DNA of 64,000 nucleotides, from positions 3,082,501-3,146,500 of the forward strand of contig JAPTOF010000028.1 in NCBI GenBank assembly GCA_028554755.1. The letters run 5' to 3'. Every line of letters starts with the position of its first letter. Positions within the stretch are counted from its first letter, which is position 1. Of the stretch, positions 34,116 through 46,551 are shown piece after piece. The translations under genes were made by a program, and so were the position numbers. The notes under the pieces are model-generated. The model worked only from the letters and a program-made list of their open reading frames with translations, made no database searches and was not told where the DNA came from. The DNA comes from Cordia subcordata. Lineage: Eukaryota; Streptophyta; Magnoliopsida; Boraginales; Cordiaceae.

Positions 34116-36213
34116 TGATATCATTAATTGAGCACAAGCTTAAATAGCCCGCAAGCACATGGGTCGTGTGCAGTATGGTGTATGCGAGTACGGGGTGGAA
34201 TCCATAGGGAGGCCTAATGTGTATGGTGTTCTAAGCTAAGTGCATTCTAAAGAGCTACTTGTTGGGGTCCTAACTACAATTTTTTTGGTGTTTTTGGTTT
34301 GAGGGGAGCTCGGGAAAAGTAAACCTAATCTAAGAGCAAGGAAATAAAAAGGTAGTGCGTATGTGTGTGATGGGGGAATCAAGCGATCTAAGGGGATTCA
34401 AACGTCGAAAATGGGAGACTAAGGTGATTACATCATGTTTATGGTGATTACTACGTCTTTCTAGGGTTACTTGATAGATTATACTAAGTGCTCTAATCTA
34501 GACCTATAATTAGCCTCCTAATTGGTACCCTAAGCCTCAGTGCGGGTCCGTCCCTACGTGGCGATGCCTAGTAGTACGACGTGGTCTTTATGACTTAGGA
34601 ATTACGGCTAGCCAATAAGATTCTAGGGGAGTGTAGATCGATCTAACCTTAGCACTTAGTCCTCTAATTAGTTCCCCAATCTGGCCCTAGGACTCGGTGC
34701 GAGTCCGTCCCTAAGCTTCACCTCACTCAGAGCTACGGCGTGGTCCTTATGAACCTAGGGTGGACTAACTAGCCTTCCTAAGTGAACTAAGGTCAACTAA
34801 ACCTATTTGAACTCCTATTGGCTGGATTTAAAGCCAAAGGGGACTCGACCTAGGCTAGATACTAGTTGTGCACCATCAATCACATCACAATTAGCAGAAA
34901 TTGACATTAAAGCGCATGGAAAACACATCTAGGGCATGGCATTTGAGAATACACCGGTATATTCTACTACTAAACACATAGACATGTTTAGATTACACCA
35001 ATTTAAGCAATAGCACCCGACATGCATGCAATAGAAGCTAGTTATGCAATTAAGTATGCTAACACACACATAGACATGTATATAGTCATACCCACTTCAT
35101 GTAGTCACCACACAAACACATAGACATGCTAGCATAATGATTTAGAAATGGTTAATAACACAATAGACTTCAATATATATATGCTACATCATTGAGGCAT
35201 TTCAACAAACACATAGACATGTATGTAAAATAGCCTTTGAGGCCATAAGCATAAGGCATATACATAAATCCATCAAGTTTCCATTAATATAAAGTAGTAA
35301 TCAATCCATAAATACAAGATATAATCACCCTACATAGCTCTAATTAAACATAATTAGACTTAGGATAAAAGAGAGATACCCTTCTATCCATAGCCAAGCT
35401 TTACAAACCATGAGCTATGCCCCAAATCCTAGTGTTTGATCCTCTTAGATCCTTGATTCCAAGTGTTAAATGTGTTTAGAAGTGAGTGTGTGAGGTGATT
35501 TTTGGTGGATTTTAGGTTTAGGGAAATGGGTGTTTGATTTGGGTGTTGTTTCCCCTTCAAAAAGGGCTGAAAAGTGGCTTAAATAGAGCTGTTAACGGGC
35601 CCAGCCGGGGGCCCAGCCGGTCGGCCGGCTTTGGGCCTAAGTCGTCCAGCCAAAATTGGCCCAGGTTCTGATCCGGCCGGTCGACCTGCTTAGACAGAGG
35701 CTAACCGATCTTGATAGTAAAATGGTCATATCTTGCTCGTTTTAGCTCCGATTCGCGCACCGTTTTTTTCTATGGCTTTGTATCGTCGTGGGGGATCTCC
35801 CAAGCCATATTTTGCACCCAAAAAATGTATCCAAAATTTTTCCATGTCCTTTTTAGGTTGCAAGATCCGAATTTGGCTCACGTTACGCTCAGTTTTGCCT
35901 CGGTCGCTCCTTCTTTCTTCCGGCCATTTCCAAAAGCACTTTTCTTCATTCCTTTGCATCCAAAACACCCTTGGCTTTGTTCCACACTTCAATCGCCCTC
36001 AATTAAGCTCCAATTATCTCTCCAAATCACACCTAAAACAAGCAATAAACGCACATTAGTGTAACATTTAAGTCTTCACTTCAACTACGAACATTTAAAC
36101 CTTAATATGCACAATTATGACCTAAGTGCTATACTAATACATTAAATGAAGCTCAAAACACCTCAAAACAAGTATATACATGCAATAGATAAACACACAA
36201 AACAAACACATCA
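34116..36213 (-). mobile_element. Solo LTR C inserted in the copia integrase
   Basis: 2098 bp; minus strand TGATGTGTTTGTTTTGTG at the start and AATGATATCA at the end. The perfect duplication AACAT lies at 34111-34115 and 36214-36218. The left (3') part has two copies of the GC-rich CGGTGCGGGTCCGTCCCTA block (about 34535-34600 and 34688-34760), a TTGGCT/AGCCAA hairpin near 34827 and several ACACATAGACATG motifs. A palindrome cluster (about 35595-35690, with AGCCGGTCGGCCGGCT) lies just upstream of a TATTTAAG box on the minus strand. It belongs to the same family as LTR L. No internal region, so a solo LTR. Confidence 0.92.
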
Positions 36214-36960
36214 AACATCTTTCTGATCATTTTAAGAATATATGTGACGTGAAAGGTATAGCTAGACAGCTGACTATCCTGGAACTCCATGATAGAATGT
36301 TGTTACTAAAATAAGGAATAGAACCCTACTAGACACGGTTATGTCAATGATGGCTCAAGCTAATCTTCCAATTTCATTTTGGGGAGACGCTTTACTAACA
36401 GCCACCTATGTTCTTAATCGTGTGCCCACAAAATCAGTACCTACAACTCCTTATGAGTTATGGACAGGTAGGAGACTTGACCTAAATAACTTGCATCCTT
36501 AGGGATCAGCTGTTACGTTCATGATACTTCTCATAAGTTTGGGAAATTAGGACCAAGAGGAAAAAAGTGCATTTTCAGTCTGTATTCTGAACACTCCAAA
36601 GGATATGTGTTTCTTAGTGAACAAGCAGATGGTAGTGTGTCTGAACTTGAGTCATGAGATGCGACATTCTTGGAGATATATTCTCCTCAACATAGGGATA
36701 CTAATAAGGGATTTCAACTATATGAATTGAATGATCCAAATGATCCTACTCCTCCCAAAGTTTTAGTGGAGGAGTTATTCACACTGCTCACAAATCCAAG
36801 TGGGAGAGAAACACCAGTTATTTGTGGTGATTAGTTTCACAGCCGATTAGTGGATCAAGTTCACAAGAACCCACACGAAGAAGTAATCATCAAAGCATCC
36901 CTGATGTTGACTTGAGACGAAAGGAGAATCTTTCGTGGTTACTTCACAAGATGACGAGTA
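36214..36960 (+). pseudogene. Copia integrase, C-terminal part
   Basis: Resumes directly after solo LTR C. Recognisable copia integrase text is [24 protein letters not shown] (near 36350) and [11 protein letters not shown], followed by the GKPGRK-like region as KFGKLGPRGKKCIF. Frames shift several times and stops are frequent. It joins the reverse transcriptase region through a degraded linker. Confidence 0.78.
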
Positions 36961-38511
36961 GCTTAAATAATGACTGAAGCTCTCTTATCATCTACAAGGG
37001 ATAATTGGATGAAAGTAATGGAAGAGGAAATGGATTTCATGAAGAAAAACCAAGTTTGGGAACTTGTTGATCTTCTACAAAATAGAAAAGCAATTGGGAA
37101 CAAGTGGATTCTCAAAATCAAACGTAATGCAGAGAGATCCATGAAAGGTACAAAGCTCACTTGGTAGCAAAGGGATATACCCAGATGGAAGGTATAAACT
37201 ATAAGGAAACCTTCTCTTTGGTAGTTAGATTTACCTCTGTTCGATTGGTTCTAGCTATAGTGGCTTATTTGGACCTGGAATTACATCAAATAAATGTAAA
37301 GACAAAATATCTCAATGGAGAACTGGATGAGAAAATCTATATGGTCATAGTTAAAGTCTAAGAGACCAAAGTATGCAAAGTCCAAAGGTCAATCTATGGA
37401 TTAAAATAATCATCCATATAGTGGTATCTCAGGTTCCATCGAGAAATCCTTTTTTATGGTTTCAAAAAGGCACAATAAGACCACTATGTGTATGTTAAAC
37501 GATCCAAGAATAGATATGTGTTTCTATCTCTCTATATAGATGACATACTACTAGCCGGGACTGACAAGGAGTACATAATCACTATAAGGAACTGGCTGTC
37601 TTCGACTTTTAAAATGAAGGATATAAGTGAAGCAGCATATGTACTTGGAGTCAAGATCCAAAGTGATCGATCCAAGAGACTTATTTCTTTGTCACAAAAA
37701 ACATACCTCAAAAAGGTTCTTGAATGATTCCACATGTAAGACTGCAAACCCATAGGTACTCCTGTAGCCAAGGGTGAGAGCCTGAATCAAGGGATGTTTT
37801 CCAAAATGCCAACAAAAGTAGAAGACATGAAGAATGTTCCTTATGTGAGTTCTGTAGGAAGCCTAATGTATGCCATGACATGCATAAGGCCATATATTTG
37901 TTTTGCCGTAGGATTGGTAAGTTGGTATCAATCAAACCCTGGGCGGATCCATTGGAAAGCTGTTTAAAGGATCTTGAGGTACTTAAAAGGGACATTGGAC
38001 TGTTGCTTATGTTATCAAGGAGGTGATTTATGCCTGAGAGGATTTACTGACACTGATTGGGAAGGTGGCCCAGATGAGCGAAAATCCACCTTTGGATATG
38101 CTTTTTTTGCTCAACGATGGTGCTATTTTGTGGTGTAGCAAGAAACGCATGTGTAGCTTTATCCACTACAAAAGCTGAGTTTATAACTTACTTAGTGGCT
38201 ATGCAAGAGGCATGCAATATGGCCTAAAAGGTTCTTCATAGACTTGGGAGTTGTCAAAAATGCTGCTCAGGCAGTGATAGTCTTTTGTGATAGTCAGGCA
38301 TCGATTACCTATACCAGAGACCCAAAGTATCATGGCAAGACGAAGCACATAGATATTAAATTTAATTTTGTGAGACTTAGGGTTGAAAAAGGAAGTGATT
38401 ATAGAACATATTTCTATGCATGAGATGATAGCAGGCCCACTCAGTAAACCTGTCCCTAGAGATGTGTTTTTATCATATATAAAATCTCTAGGATTACGTA
38501 GAATTCAAATT
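36961..38511 (+). pseudogene. Copia reverse transcriptase and RNase H
   Basis: Reverse transcriptase starts with the conserved copia segment WMKVMEEEMDFMKKNQVWEL (about 37010-37070), then AIGNKWILKIK, a frame change at about 37150, LVAKGYTQMEGINYKETFS and VKTKYLNGELDEKIYM. The active site SLYIDDILLAG (near 37535) keeps both Asp residues. RNase H follows: FTDTDWEGGPDERKSTFGY (about 38045), CDSQASITYTRDPKYHGKTK (near 38290) and the KHID motif. It ends near 38511 after SKPVPRDVFLSYIKSLGL. At least six frame breaks or stops separate these blocks. Confidence 0.88.
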
Positions 38512-39683
38512 TATATTCTATGTGTTATATCTAATCAGGCTATGCTTATACAATTTGTTTTCTTTCCTTAAAACTCATGTTTTAATGGATGTTTTAATGT
38601 ACTCAATATATGTTCTTGGTTTGCATAAATAAGTTGCATATAAGCATATTGGCCCATATAATTATCAAATGATTAGCATGTCAATAGGTAGTTGAGATTG
38701 GCTTTCTCATACGAGTAATCGCTTCAAACGTAGTGGGAGTGTGTTGAGATGAGACGACATGAATAGGTCAGTGTTCATCGGGAAACACTACATGCCTTAA
38801 TGATTATCAAGGCTTGGTGTCCAAGATAATATTGAGATGAGACCTAATAGTTGCTATATGAAGCAATTAAAACCAATAACAAGATTGATATGGGTGCCCA
38901 CTATCCATATAACCTATATGTAGCCAGATTAGAAACCTCAATTACTTTGTGTATTAAGTTTAAGGGTTCAATTAGATACTTAGTGGTAACTAGGCAAAAT
39001 CTATATGGTGTTAAGAATGTTTCTTTGAGTCATGACATACGCCCTTGTGGGAAACACTCTACCATAGCAAACATTTCTATACCGTTCGTGCTCAATGACC
39101 ATCTTAGGGAAGTGTATAAATGAATCCTTGATTCATCATAGTGTGAATCCTTGAAGCTATAAAAGCTTCTTTATAGATACCCTTAGAGACCTTCATTGGT
39201 GCCGCGACTTGCCAAGTTTAATGTTAGCTACTTTGGTATGCGACCTAAAGATCACATTAGATTCGATCATAAGGGACATTACTAGAAAAGTAGTTGACTT
39301 GACTTATAGGGGCATTGAGGTAAAGGGAAGACTATTTGCTTCTATCACTACATGTGTTCATAGGTCGACCAGTTATGTAATCTTTGTGATGTAAGATAAT
39401 TATGAATACATGAATGAGATCTTAAAGTCAAACATAGCTTACAAGGGATAAGGGATGTTTTTACTAAAAGCGAACTAAAATAAGTCTAGGCTACTGCGAG
39501 CTATTGTTTTTCCTTTATAGGATATGGCTCCCATGACATCCTAACACATGCGTGGTCTAAGCCTTCACTTGTTGAGCTCACAGGTCGCACATCTTATTTT
39601 CCTGTATGGTGGTGTTGATTCCTAATAAGATTGTAGAGAGAAAAAAGTGTTCAAGGGTCTGTCCACCTTATGCGAGTGGGAGA
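38512..39683 (+). other. Copia element 3' noncoding region with two purine tracts
   Basis: No recognised gene. A small open frame at 38851-39123 has no family resemblance. A purine-rich CGTAGTGGGAGTGTG segment lies near 38730, and the polypurine tract proper, CGAGTGGGAGA (39673-39683), adjoins the 3' LTR. Confidence 0.6.
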
Positions 39684-40083
39684 TGTTAGAAATTCAAGTC
39701 GGGTTGCCTAATGTGGACTGACCTGACCCGACTCATTTATTAATGGATAAAGAAAAAAAATAAATTAATTATAGTCATTGAAAGATAAGAAACCTCCTAG
39801 CGGTGGGAAGTTAAATAACTCCCCATTTTCTCAGTACGTGGAAAATTTTGTCTACATATAAAGATACGTTCTATAGAGAATCTATCAGATTTCTCTCTAT
39901 TGATAAAAAATTTCTCCCCACAAAAACACTACTAAAAAAAGGCACTTAAGTTGTGATTGATAGTTTTCAACCGGTTGTTTTCAAGACTTTGATCCGTGAG
40001 CTATACAAAGTGACGTACATCACGAATTTTGGGAAATTCAGGTAAGTATTCATCTTTGAACTATGAATACACTTTTTCTTTCA
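39684..40083 (+). repeat. Copia element 3' LTR
   Basis: 400 bp, TGTTAGAAATTC to TTTCA, preceded by the polypurine tract. It keeps the TG end lost in the 5' copy. Confidence 0.93.
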
Positions 40084-40399
40084 GGTGGTGAAGGAGATTC
40101 AGAGATATAGATAGAGAGAGATGAAGAAATAGATATGGGAGGTATAGAGGTGCAAGTGATGAATAAGGTGAGACTAGTGAGGTTTGTTTATTGCAGAACG
40201 TTTGATAACCTGGGGAGGGGAGGGGGAGATGGATGCGCACGTGGAGAGTTGTGGTTGGAGAAATGATGAGGCTATCTTAGTTTTGCGCACTTTCCGACGT
40301 CATTGAAATAGATATCGTTTGACTGCGGAAGATATTTGGATTAGAATGAGTTTCGTCAGATATGACAACAAAATTTTTATTTTGATTTGAGTAATATTC
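40084..40399 (-). pseudogene. Duplicate of the ACX2 5' leader and upstream region
   Basis: Aligns with 25366-25670 upstream of ACX2 in the same order and orientation, including the purine-rich leader, the TTGCAGAACGTTTGAT segment, the GTTTCGTCAGA-ATGACAACA segment and the AAATTTTTATTTTG stretch. The long (AG)n run of the parent is replaced by a shorter GATAGAGAGAGATGA. It has no coding content. It was contiguous with 29546-29763 before the copia element landed. Confidence 0.88.
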
Positions 40400-41050
40400 T
40401 TTTTTTGTCAAGAACAAACTTAAAATTTATATTAACACAAAAAATAAGAATATAGAGATATTTACAAAAGTACAACATATAAAATAAAAAAATTATACAT
40501 AAATAAACACGACTCTAATTAACTAGTACAAGTGTTAACAAAAAGAGAAAAGAAACCTATGATAAGCGACCCAATTTGTCACATAGTTGGCACAACTATA
40601 GACATGCTCAGTTGTATACCTAAGAAAGGAAGATAAGAGGAATTTTTGAACAGGAGACAAATGTTTCTAGTTGAAAATTGAAAATTTTGAAAGGGCACAG
40701 CAAACTTGTACTGTACCACAGCCAACTATCATACAAGTAGTAATAGAACTAGGCTACCCATTTTTCTAACCAAAGTTGTCAAAAGAACAAAATACCTGAA
40801 AGCTCAATCTTAGCAGTTGAGAAAACACTATAAAAAAAAGTAAAAAACTGCAATAAATACATAACAAAAAGATTACGCCGCCGGCCCAAGGTTAGGGCAT
40901 GAAGAAAAGTGAGAAGAACTCCCGAAGATCAGCACCACATGAACCAAATAACATGAGAAGAAAGAAGAAAGAAAGAGAAGGGGGGGAGAGAGCGAGAGTG
41001 AGCAAGCAAGAGAGAAAGGCAGTGGAGGAACTAAGAGAATAATAATGCTA
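40400..41050 (-). mobile_element. LINE-like insertion, 5'-truncated
   Basis: On the minus strand the insert ends in TAAGTTTGTTCTTGACAAAA plus a short A run (40400-40406), the 3' terminus typical of plant L1 LINEs. Similarity to the ACX2 upstream region stops at its left edge and resumes near 41051 (TTGATCTTTGTTTTACTTAT), so it interrupts the duplicate. No endonuclease or reverse transcriptase domain remains. Purine-rich stretches near 40975 and a GCCGGCG segment may come from a 5' untranslated region. No clear target-site duplication was found. Confidence 0.5.
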
Positions 41051-41189
41051 TTGATCTTTGTTTTACTTATTGGTCTTTGTTTTACTTTTTTTTGGTTAGA
41101 ATATTTTGCAGTTGCAAGTAGGGCTCATGCCACTAGCATGGATTAAGGCCAAGATGAGGCCACTGCTATTCGCATTTAGGCACAAATTG
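41051..41189. other. Junction between ACX2 duplicate and element K
   Basis: A short match to the ACX2 upstream region (41051-41070) with a partial tandem repeat of GGTCTTTGTTTTAC. The rest is unassigned. Confidence 0.4.
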
Positions 41190-43317
41190 CACATGCAAAA
41201 AAATAGAGGCATTTCATTAAACACCTTAACATGTTTAATTCCAAGCCATAGAAATAAACATGTATATATAACCATCAAAATCTCAAAACAACTGTTTAGA
41301 TCGTTAACCTATTACAAAAATAGCAATCATCTCTAATTTAGAGCTAATCTAACAAAGTCTAAACAAGAAAAAAGAGAAGAATGAAAAGCTCTCTCATTAT
41401 CCTTGCTTTGCTCTTTATAAATCTTACTCTAAAACCTCTAAATCCTTGTTTGATTCTTAAAATCCAAGCTTGTTTATAGATGGAATTGATGTGGGATTGA
41501 ATGGGTGAGTGATGGAATTAGGCTTTTTTGTAATGCATATGAGAGATGGGTTGAATAAATGAAATAAAAGGCCTAAAATTGGGTTTAAAAGCTGTGTTGC
41601 AGTGCTTTCTGATTGACGTACCAGTCAGTCAGCAAAATGCCATAGGGTGACTAGTTCAAAGAGTTGCACTCGGCCTCTGCCGGTTACCCTAACTGGTTGC
41701 CCTACTAGTCAGCCAAGAAAATGGTAGCTTCAACATTTTAGCTCCATTTTAGCTCCTTTCACGTCCGATCTTCTCCTTTTTCCATGAACTTCTTTCAAAA
41801 CCTTCTAAACCCATTTTTTCTAGATCTTTTCATCCCCAAAATCATCTTCAAGTTTTATCCATTCTGTCTACATCCTTAATCAAGCTCCAAACATCTCTCC
41901 AAATCTTTCCTAAAACACAAGATAAGTGCAATCTAGTGTTTACTCATTAAACTCAACTATGAACATTTAGAGCTTAATATGCACAAATATGTTTATCTCA
42001 AAGTTGCTAAAAAGGTTTGCCGAAAGTGTTGACTTGCTATCTAAGTGAATCAAAGGACTATTTAAGGGTGATTCCTTTTGTGGAAGAGATCTCTAAGCCT
42101 TTTTCAGATCCTCTTCTTACTCATAAAGGTCCTCGCACCTCACAGGAAGTCCCGAAGTAACTATAACCACCTCAAGCCTAGATGCCTAATTCATGCACCC
42201 AAGATGTTGATACCTCATGCCCTGTCAATTAACATGACCTCTTAATATGCACACAGCCTCAAAGATATAAGGAGAAAGAAGATACAATCATAATGGCTCA
42301 CAAATGAAGTAAGGGCCCTATTCATAATATAATAAGAGAATGAAAAGAGAAATTTGTGTCAAGTTAACATTGTATCACTTGACACTTATTCAATCAACTT
42401 CATTTTTTCACTTTTTGGTGTCTTTTTGCTTTTTCACAATTTTCACTTGTTTTCACATTTTTTAGGATTTTTCACCTTTTTTTCATTTTTGCCATTTTCC
42501 ATTTTTTGGTATTTTTTCAATACATAACATAAAAAAGAAAAGAAAAAGAAAGGTTAAGGCACATTAAAAAAGAACTAAATCAAGAAAAGGGCACTCATAT
42601 CATCAAACACTTTTCCTGACCAGGTCATAGGGTATCTACAAGGTACATTCTTAGATGTGCTCACTCCTTACAGCTTTCATAAGGCATTTTCCTCAAAGTC
42701 CTGTTCTTTCTCCCCTCTATTCACTCCCAACAACACGATCTTATTTTTGCCAATCAATTAAGTCAATAACAAGAGCCAACTCTCTAATCTACAAAGAGAT
42801 AAATGATCTTATAATCACAAAGCATAAAACAAGAAAACCAAAACTCCATACCCTTCACTCTAAACTTTGTTTGTCCTCAAATAAATAAAACAAGACTACA
42901 CAACAAGCAAGTAAACAATGCAAAGCACGTAAGAATGGTAGGGTAGGAACAGATAAGAGGGGAACAAGTAAAGAATGGTTAAATACAACCTTCCATACTT
43001 TGAATCTCTCAAATGCCATGTTTTGATGATAGCATCCATTAACTTCCTTTGTAACCAATTTTCACTCAAGTAAAAAAGATCTGCAATGAAGATAAACAAA
43101 CATGACACAAGAATCTCACAATGGCAAGTTTAAATAGCGAGGCTTTATATGGAAAGCATCGGACATGAGGAAAACAAAAATGAAAAGAAAAGAAATGAAA
43201 AACAAAATGAACTAAGAAAAGCAAAAGTAAAGAACTCATCAACCAAACTCTAACTATAAAAATTTCTATGGTGCCTCCTAGTAGCACTAGATTTTACACC
43301 CCCAACTAGGCAGCAAT
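41190..43317 (-). mobile_element. Element K: truncated gypsy LTR and 3' noncoding region
   Basis: 41190-42000 resembles the transcribed and promoter parts of the LTRs here (GAGGCATTTCATTAAACACC, a degenerate palindrome region at 41610-41710). 42040-43300 resembles the 3' noncoding regions of A and F, including a degenerate internal hairpin and purine tract (42840-42885) and a CTAGGAGGCACC block near 43275. The LTR start, polypurine tract and intervening sequence are missing at a junction near 42000-42040. Element F begins at 43318, so F inserted into K. The rest of K lies outside the window. No coding content. Confidence 0.7.
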
Positions 43318-45133
43318 TGATGTGCCTTTAAGGTGCAAGCCCTAAAAGATCTGTAGTGTAAGGATCATGCAGTACAGTGCATACAAGTGCAGTTGTTAAA
43401 CCACAGGGAGACGTAAAATGTGGAAGGAATTCTATACTAGTGTGTTCTAGAAGAAGCCTAAAAATGAACCTAAACTAAGAGTTTTTTTGTACTTTTAGAT
43501 TTTTGGGAGCTAAGGAAAAGATAAAAGGATTACACTATGAAAATAGGAAAGGAAAAGTAGGAACTACACTGATCTAGGAAGGACTTAAACCAATAGGAAG
43601 GTGTTAGGGTGACCTACACTTATGAATGGGTGACTCTTTACCTCTATGTTATGGAATTCAGGAATTGGCTTATCTAAATGATGCTCTATCACTTGGCTGC
43701 CAGTTAGTATCCTAATTAATCCCTAGGACTCGGTGCTAGTTTGTCCCTAGGCGTGCACACTTAGAAGTATAGCATGGTCCTTATGTACCTAAGGCTATAG
43801 AAGGGACTACAAAACTACCTAGATGTCCTAGAACGGTTCTAGCCTAGCTTTTAAACTATTGGCTGGATTTAAAACAAAAGCCTAGGGTGACTATGGCTGA
43901 CCAAACCCCACCCAAACTCCTATTAGCTGGATTTAAAGTTGAAGGATCTCGAACTTGGCTAATCTAGACTTAAGCTCTATCAATCTAAGGACACAAAAGC
44001 GGATTGAAGCAGCGCAATCTACATGTTTTAAGGTAAGATGTTATGTATATGTAAACCTATTCACTATCCAAACATCAACAAATTTGATTTACACAAACAA
44101 TTGGGAATCAACATGTAGCAAGATTGGAGCAAGTATTCACTATAAAACATGTTTACACTCACATAGACATGAATATAACAAACCCACTTCATGAAATCCA
44201 TAAACACACACATAGACATGCATATTCAAAGGATTAGAAATGTTTTATAGTAAATACTCTCCAATTTATATACATACTACTCATCTAGCCATTTAATCAA
44301 AGTAGGTTTATATATAAGACAATAGAATCCCATAACAAAAAGTATAAAATCAACTCATTACACAAGTTTAGTTACCCTAATTTATCTACTCAAGCGTAAA
44401 ATGAAATAGGATGAAAGAATGTTGAGAGAGCTCTCCTTTCATCCTAGCTTGTTTTTTTACAATCTTGAGCAAATCCTTACTAAAAGTTGTAATCCTCCAA
44501 AAATATTTTAGATCTAAGTGGGTATGTGTGCTAGTGTATGTATTAGAGGTAGATGAAGTAGGGTTTAGTATGTGAGGAGTGGGTGTGTGAAGAGGAGGTG
44601 AAAAAAGGTTGAAAAGATTGCTCAAAATGCGCTGAAAAGTACTTAAATACAGCAAAATTCGTGATAGGTCAAGGGACCTGGCTGGTCGACTAGCTTAGCA
44701 CATAGGTTGATCGGCCTGAAGGCTAAACATTCTAATCTGGCTGGTCAACTGGCTAATACATGGGTTGACCTACCAGGTCATTGCCTTAGCCAATTTGCGC
44801 ACTTCGATCCCGTTTCGTTCCGGTTGCACTTTTCTTTGCCCGGTTATCTCCAAAAGCTCCTTTTATGCTGCTCCCACATCCTAAACACCTCGAGCTTGGC
44901 TCCATCATCAATCATCATTGATTCAAGCCCTGAGCTTTGACCTAACTTCACCAAACACGAGAAACAAGTATGTGTTAGCATAGCATTTATCTTTAAACTC
45001 ACATATGAACAATTGCATACGTTTAAGCCTATCTCTAGCATAAGTACTATATTAATGCAACTAATAAGGCTAAAAACACCTCCAGTACATAAGTGATTAA
45101 CAATGCAAACACACACAAAAATACAACATATCA
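43318..45133 (-). repeat. Element F 3' LTR
   Basis: 1816 bp; minus strand starts TGATATGTTGTATTTTTGTG and ends AGGCACATCA. It is the same family as solo LTR E. It contains the GC-rich block (43722-43790), two degenerate hairpins (near 43858 and 43921), ACACATAGACATG motifs and a degenerate palindrome cluster (44670-44790). Confidence 0.9.
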
Positions 45134-46550
45134 ACACCCCTAAACCTTCTCATTGCTTGTCCCCAAGCAAGCCCAAATCTAAGTTTATTTCTAAAGTCGA
45201 TGCAAAGGGTTGCCTAAGAGATTGACTCACTATCAAGGTTAGCCTAAGAAGCATGAAGGGGGTATTCATATTGTGGAGAGATCCCCAAGCCTCTTTGGAT
45301 CATCCCTCTACTCGTAAAGGGCCTCGCACCTCATAGGAACTTCCCGAGTAGCCAACCCACCACATGTCTATGATTCTAATGCGTACACTTGGGATATTGA
45401 TATTTCATGCCCCTTCGATTAACATGGCCTCCCCAACATGCCTAAAGCCTCAAAGACAAGAAGAGAGAGAATATACATACATAATGGCTTATAAAAACCT
45501 TATTCACATATCTACAAAGAGGATAGCTTCTGCTAAGTTGATATTGTCTCTTTTATGCACTTATTCACAAAACTTTTTGGTACTTTTGGCTCTTTCCCTT
45601 TTTCAATTTTTTTTCAATTTTTCAACTTTTTGATGTTTTTGCACCTTTTTGCCTTTTTCAATATTTTTTGGATTTTTCGTACTTTGTATTGCATTTACAA
45701 AAAGAAAAGAAAAAGAAAGACTAAGGCATATTAAAATGAACCAATCAAGGATGGGGCACTCACATCAACAACCTTTTTTCAACACTCTTTTCTACCAAGC
45801 CATGGGGTGGATACAAGGGGTATTCTTAAAGGTCCTTACACCCTATAACTTTTAAGGGCATCCCCTCCAAGACCCAATTTTCAATCCACTCCATTCATTC
45901 TCCACAATATAACTCATCTTCACCAATCTGTTGAGTTAATCACAATAGCCAACACAATGATCAACCAATAAATAAACAACTCTGCATGCATCAAAATTTG
46001 AAACATTTTCCCCATTTTTAGGAACATAATAAAATCTACTTGAATAAAGCATAAAAAATAAGAACCAAACCCCTCCCCCCTCCCCCTCTCCCCCACAAAA
46101 CCTAAACTTTGCTGGTCCTCAAACAAATAGAACAAAGCACAACACAATCAAATTAGCAATACCAAGCAAGTAAGGATGGTGGGGATGGGTTAGAGAAATG
46201 GGGAATAAGTGGAGAAAGGAGAGATACAACCTTACATTTTCTTCAAAGTTCTCCATGCAGATGGTTAACTAACCAACTACTAACCCTGTGACTTACAAAC
46301 CACAAACACTTACAAGGAATATGGTTTGTAGCATTGCCCATGGAAGCTTGCATTGACATGTGCCATAATGGTGCATCCTATGGGAAAAGGGATCAGGAGT
46401 CAACACTTTGGTGTGGGTAAAATGAAAAGAAAGAAAACAAAAGAAAGTAAAATGAAACAAGTGCAAAATTGCAAATTGCAAAATTGAACCTAGGTTGCCT
46501 TCTAGTAGCAGTAACCACAACACCGTCAGCTAGGTGATCATTTTCTCTTC
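45134..46550 (-). other. Element F polypurine tract and 3' noncoding region
   Basis: AAGGTTTAGGGGTGT (minus strand, 45134-45148) abuts the LTR and is preceded by the hairpin CTTGCTTG-GGGA-CAAGCAAT. A second unit lies near 46090-46130, where the purine tract has expanded into a long G-rich run (plus-strand C run at 46069-46098). No gene. Confidence 0.8.
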
Positions 46551-46551
46551 A

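Larger units (their letters stand above)
29764..40083 (+). mobile_element. Ty1/copia retrotransposon, complete structure, interrupted by solo LTR C
   Basis: Two LTRs of 399 and 400 bp (29764-30162, 39684-40083), a primer-binding site matching initiator tRNA-Met, gag, protease, integrase, reverse transcriptase and RNase H in copia order, and a purine tract before the 3' LTR. Duplications GGTGA (29759-29763) and GGTGG (40084-40088) match at 4 of 5; the ACX2 locus itself reads GGTGG at this point, so the target is known. The LTRs differ at many positions and the polyprotein has many stops, so the insertion is old. Without solo LTR C it is about 8.2 kb, with an unusually long 5' leader (30176-32431). 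Confidence 0.93.

Noticed and set aside
35711..36064. Open frames in LTR C, partly conserved in LTR L (62718-63020)
   Set aside because: They lie within homologous LTR sequence, occur on both strands, and similarity in all frames is explained by DNA conservation of the LTR family. No domain is recognisable.
38851..39123. 90-codon open frame in the copia 3' noncoding region
   Set aside because: It lies after the end of RNase H, has no recognisable domain and no upstream signal. An envelope-like gene was considered, but no signal peptide or membrane segment is seen.
42896..43287. Overlapping hydrophobic minus-strand open frames
   Set aside because: They fall in the homopolymer-rich 3' noncoding region of element K. 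Low-complexity T/A runs give Phe- and Leu-rich translations by chance, as also at 3462-3794 and 45364-45855.
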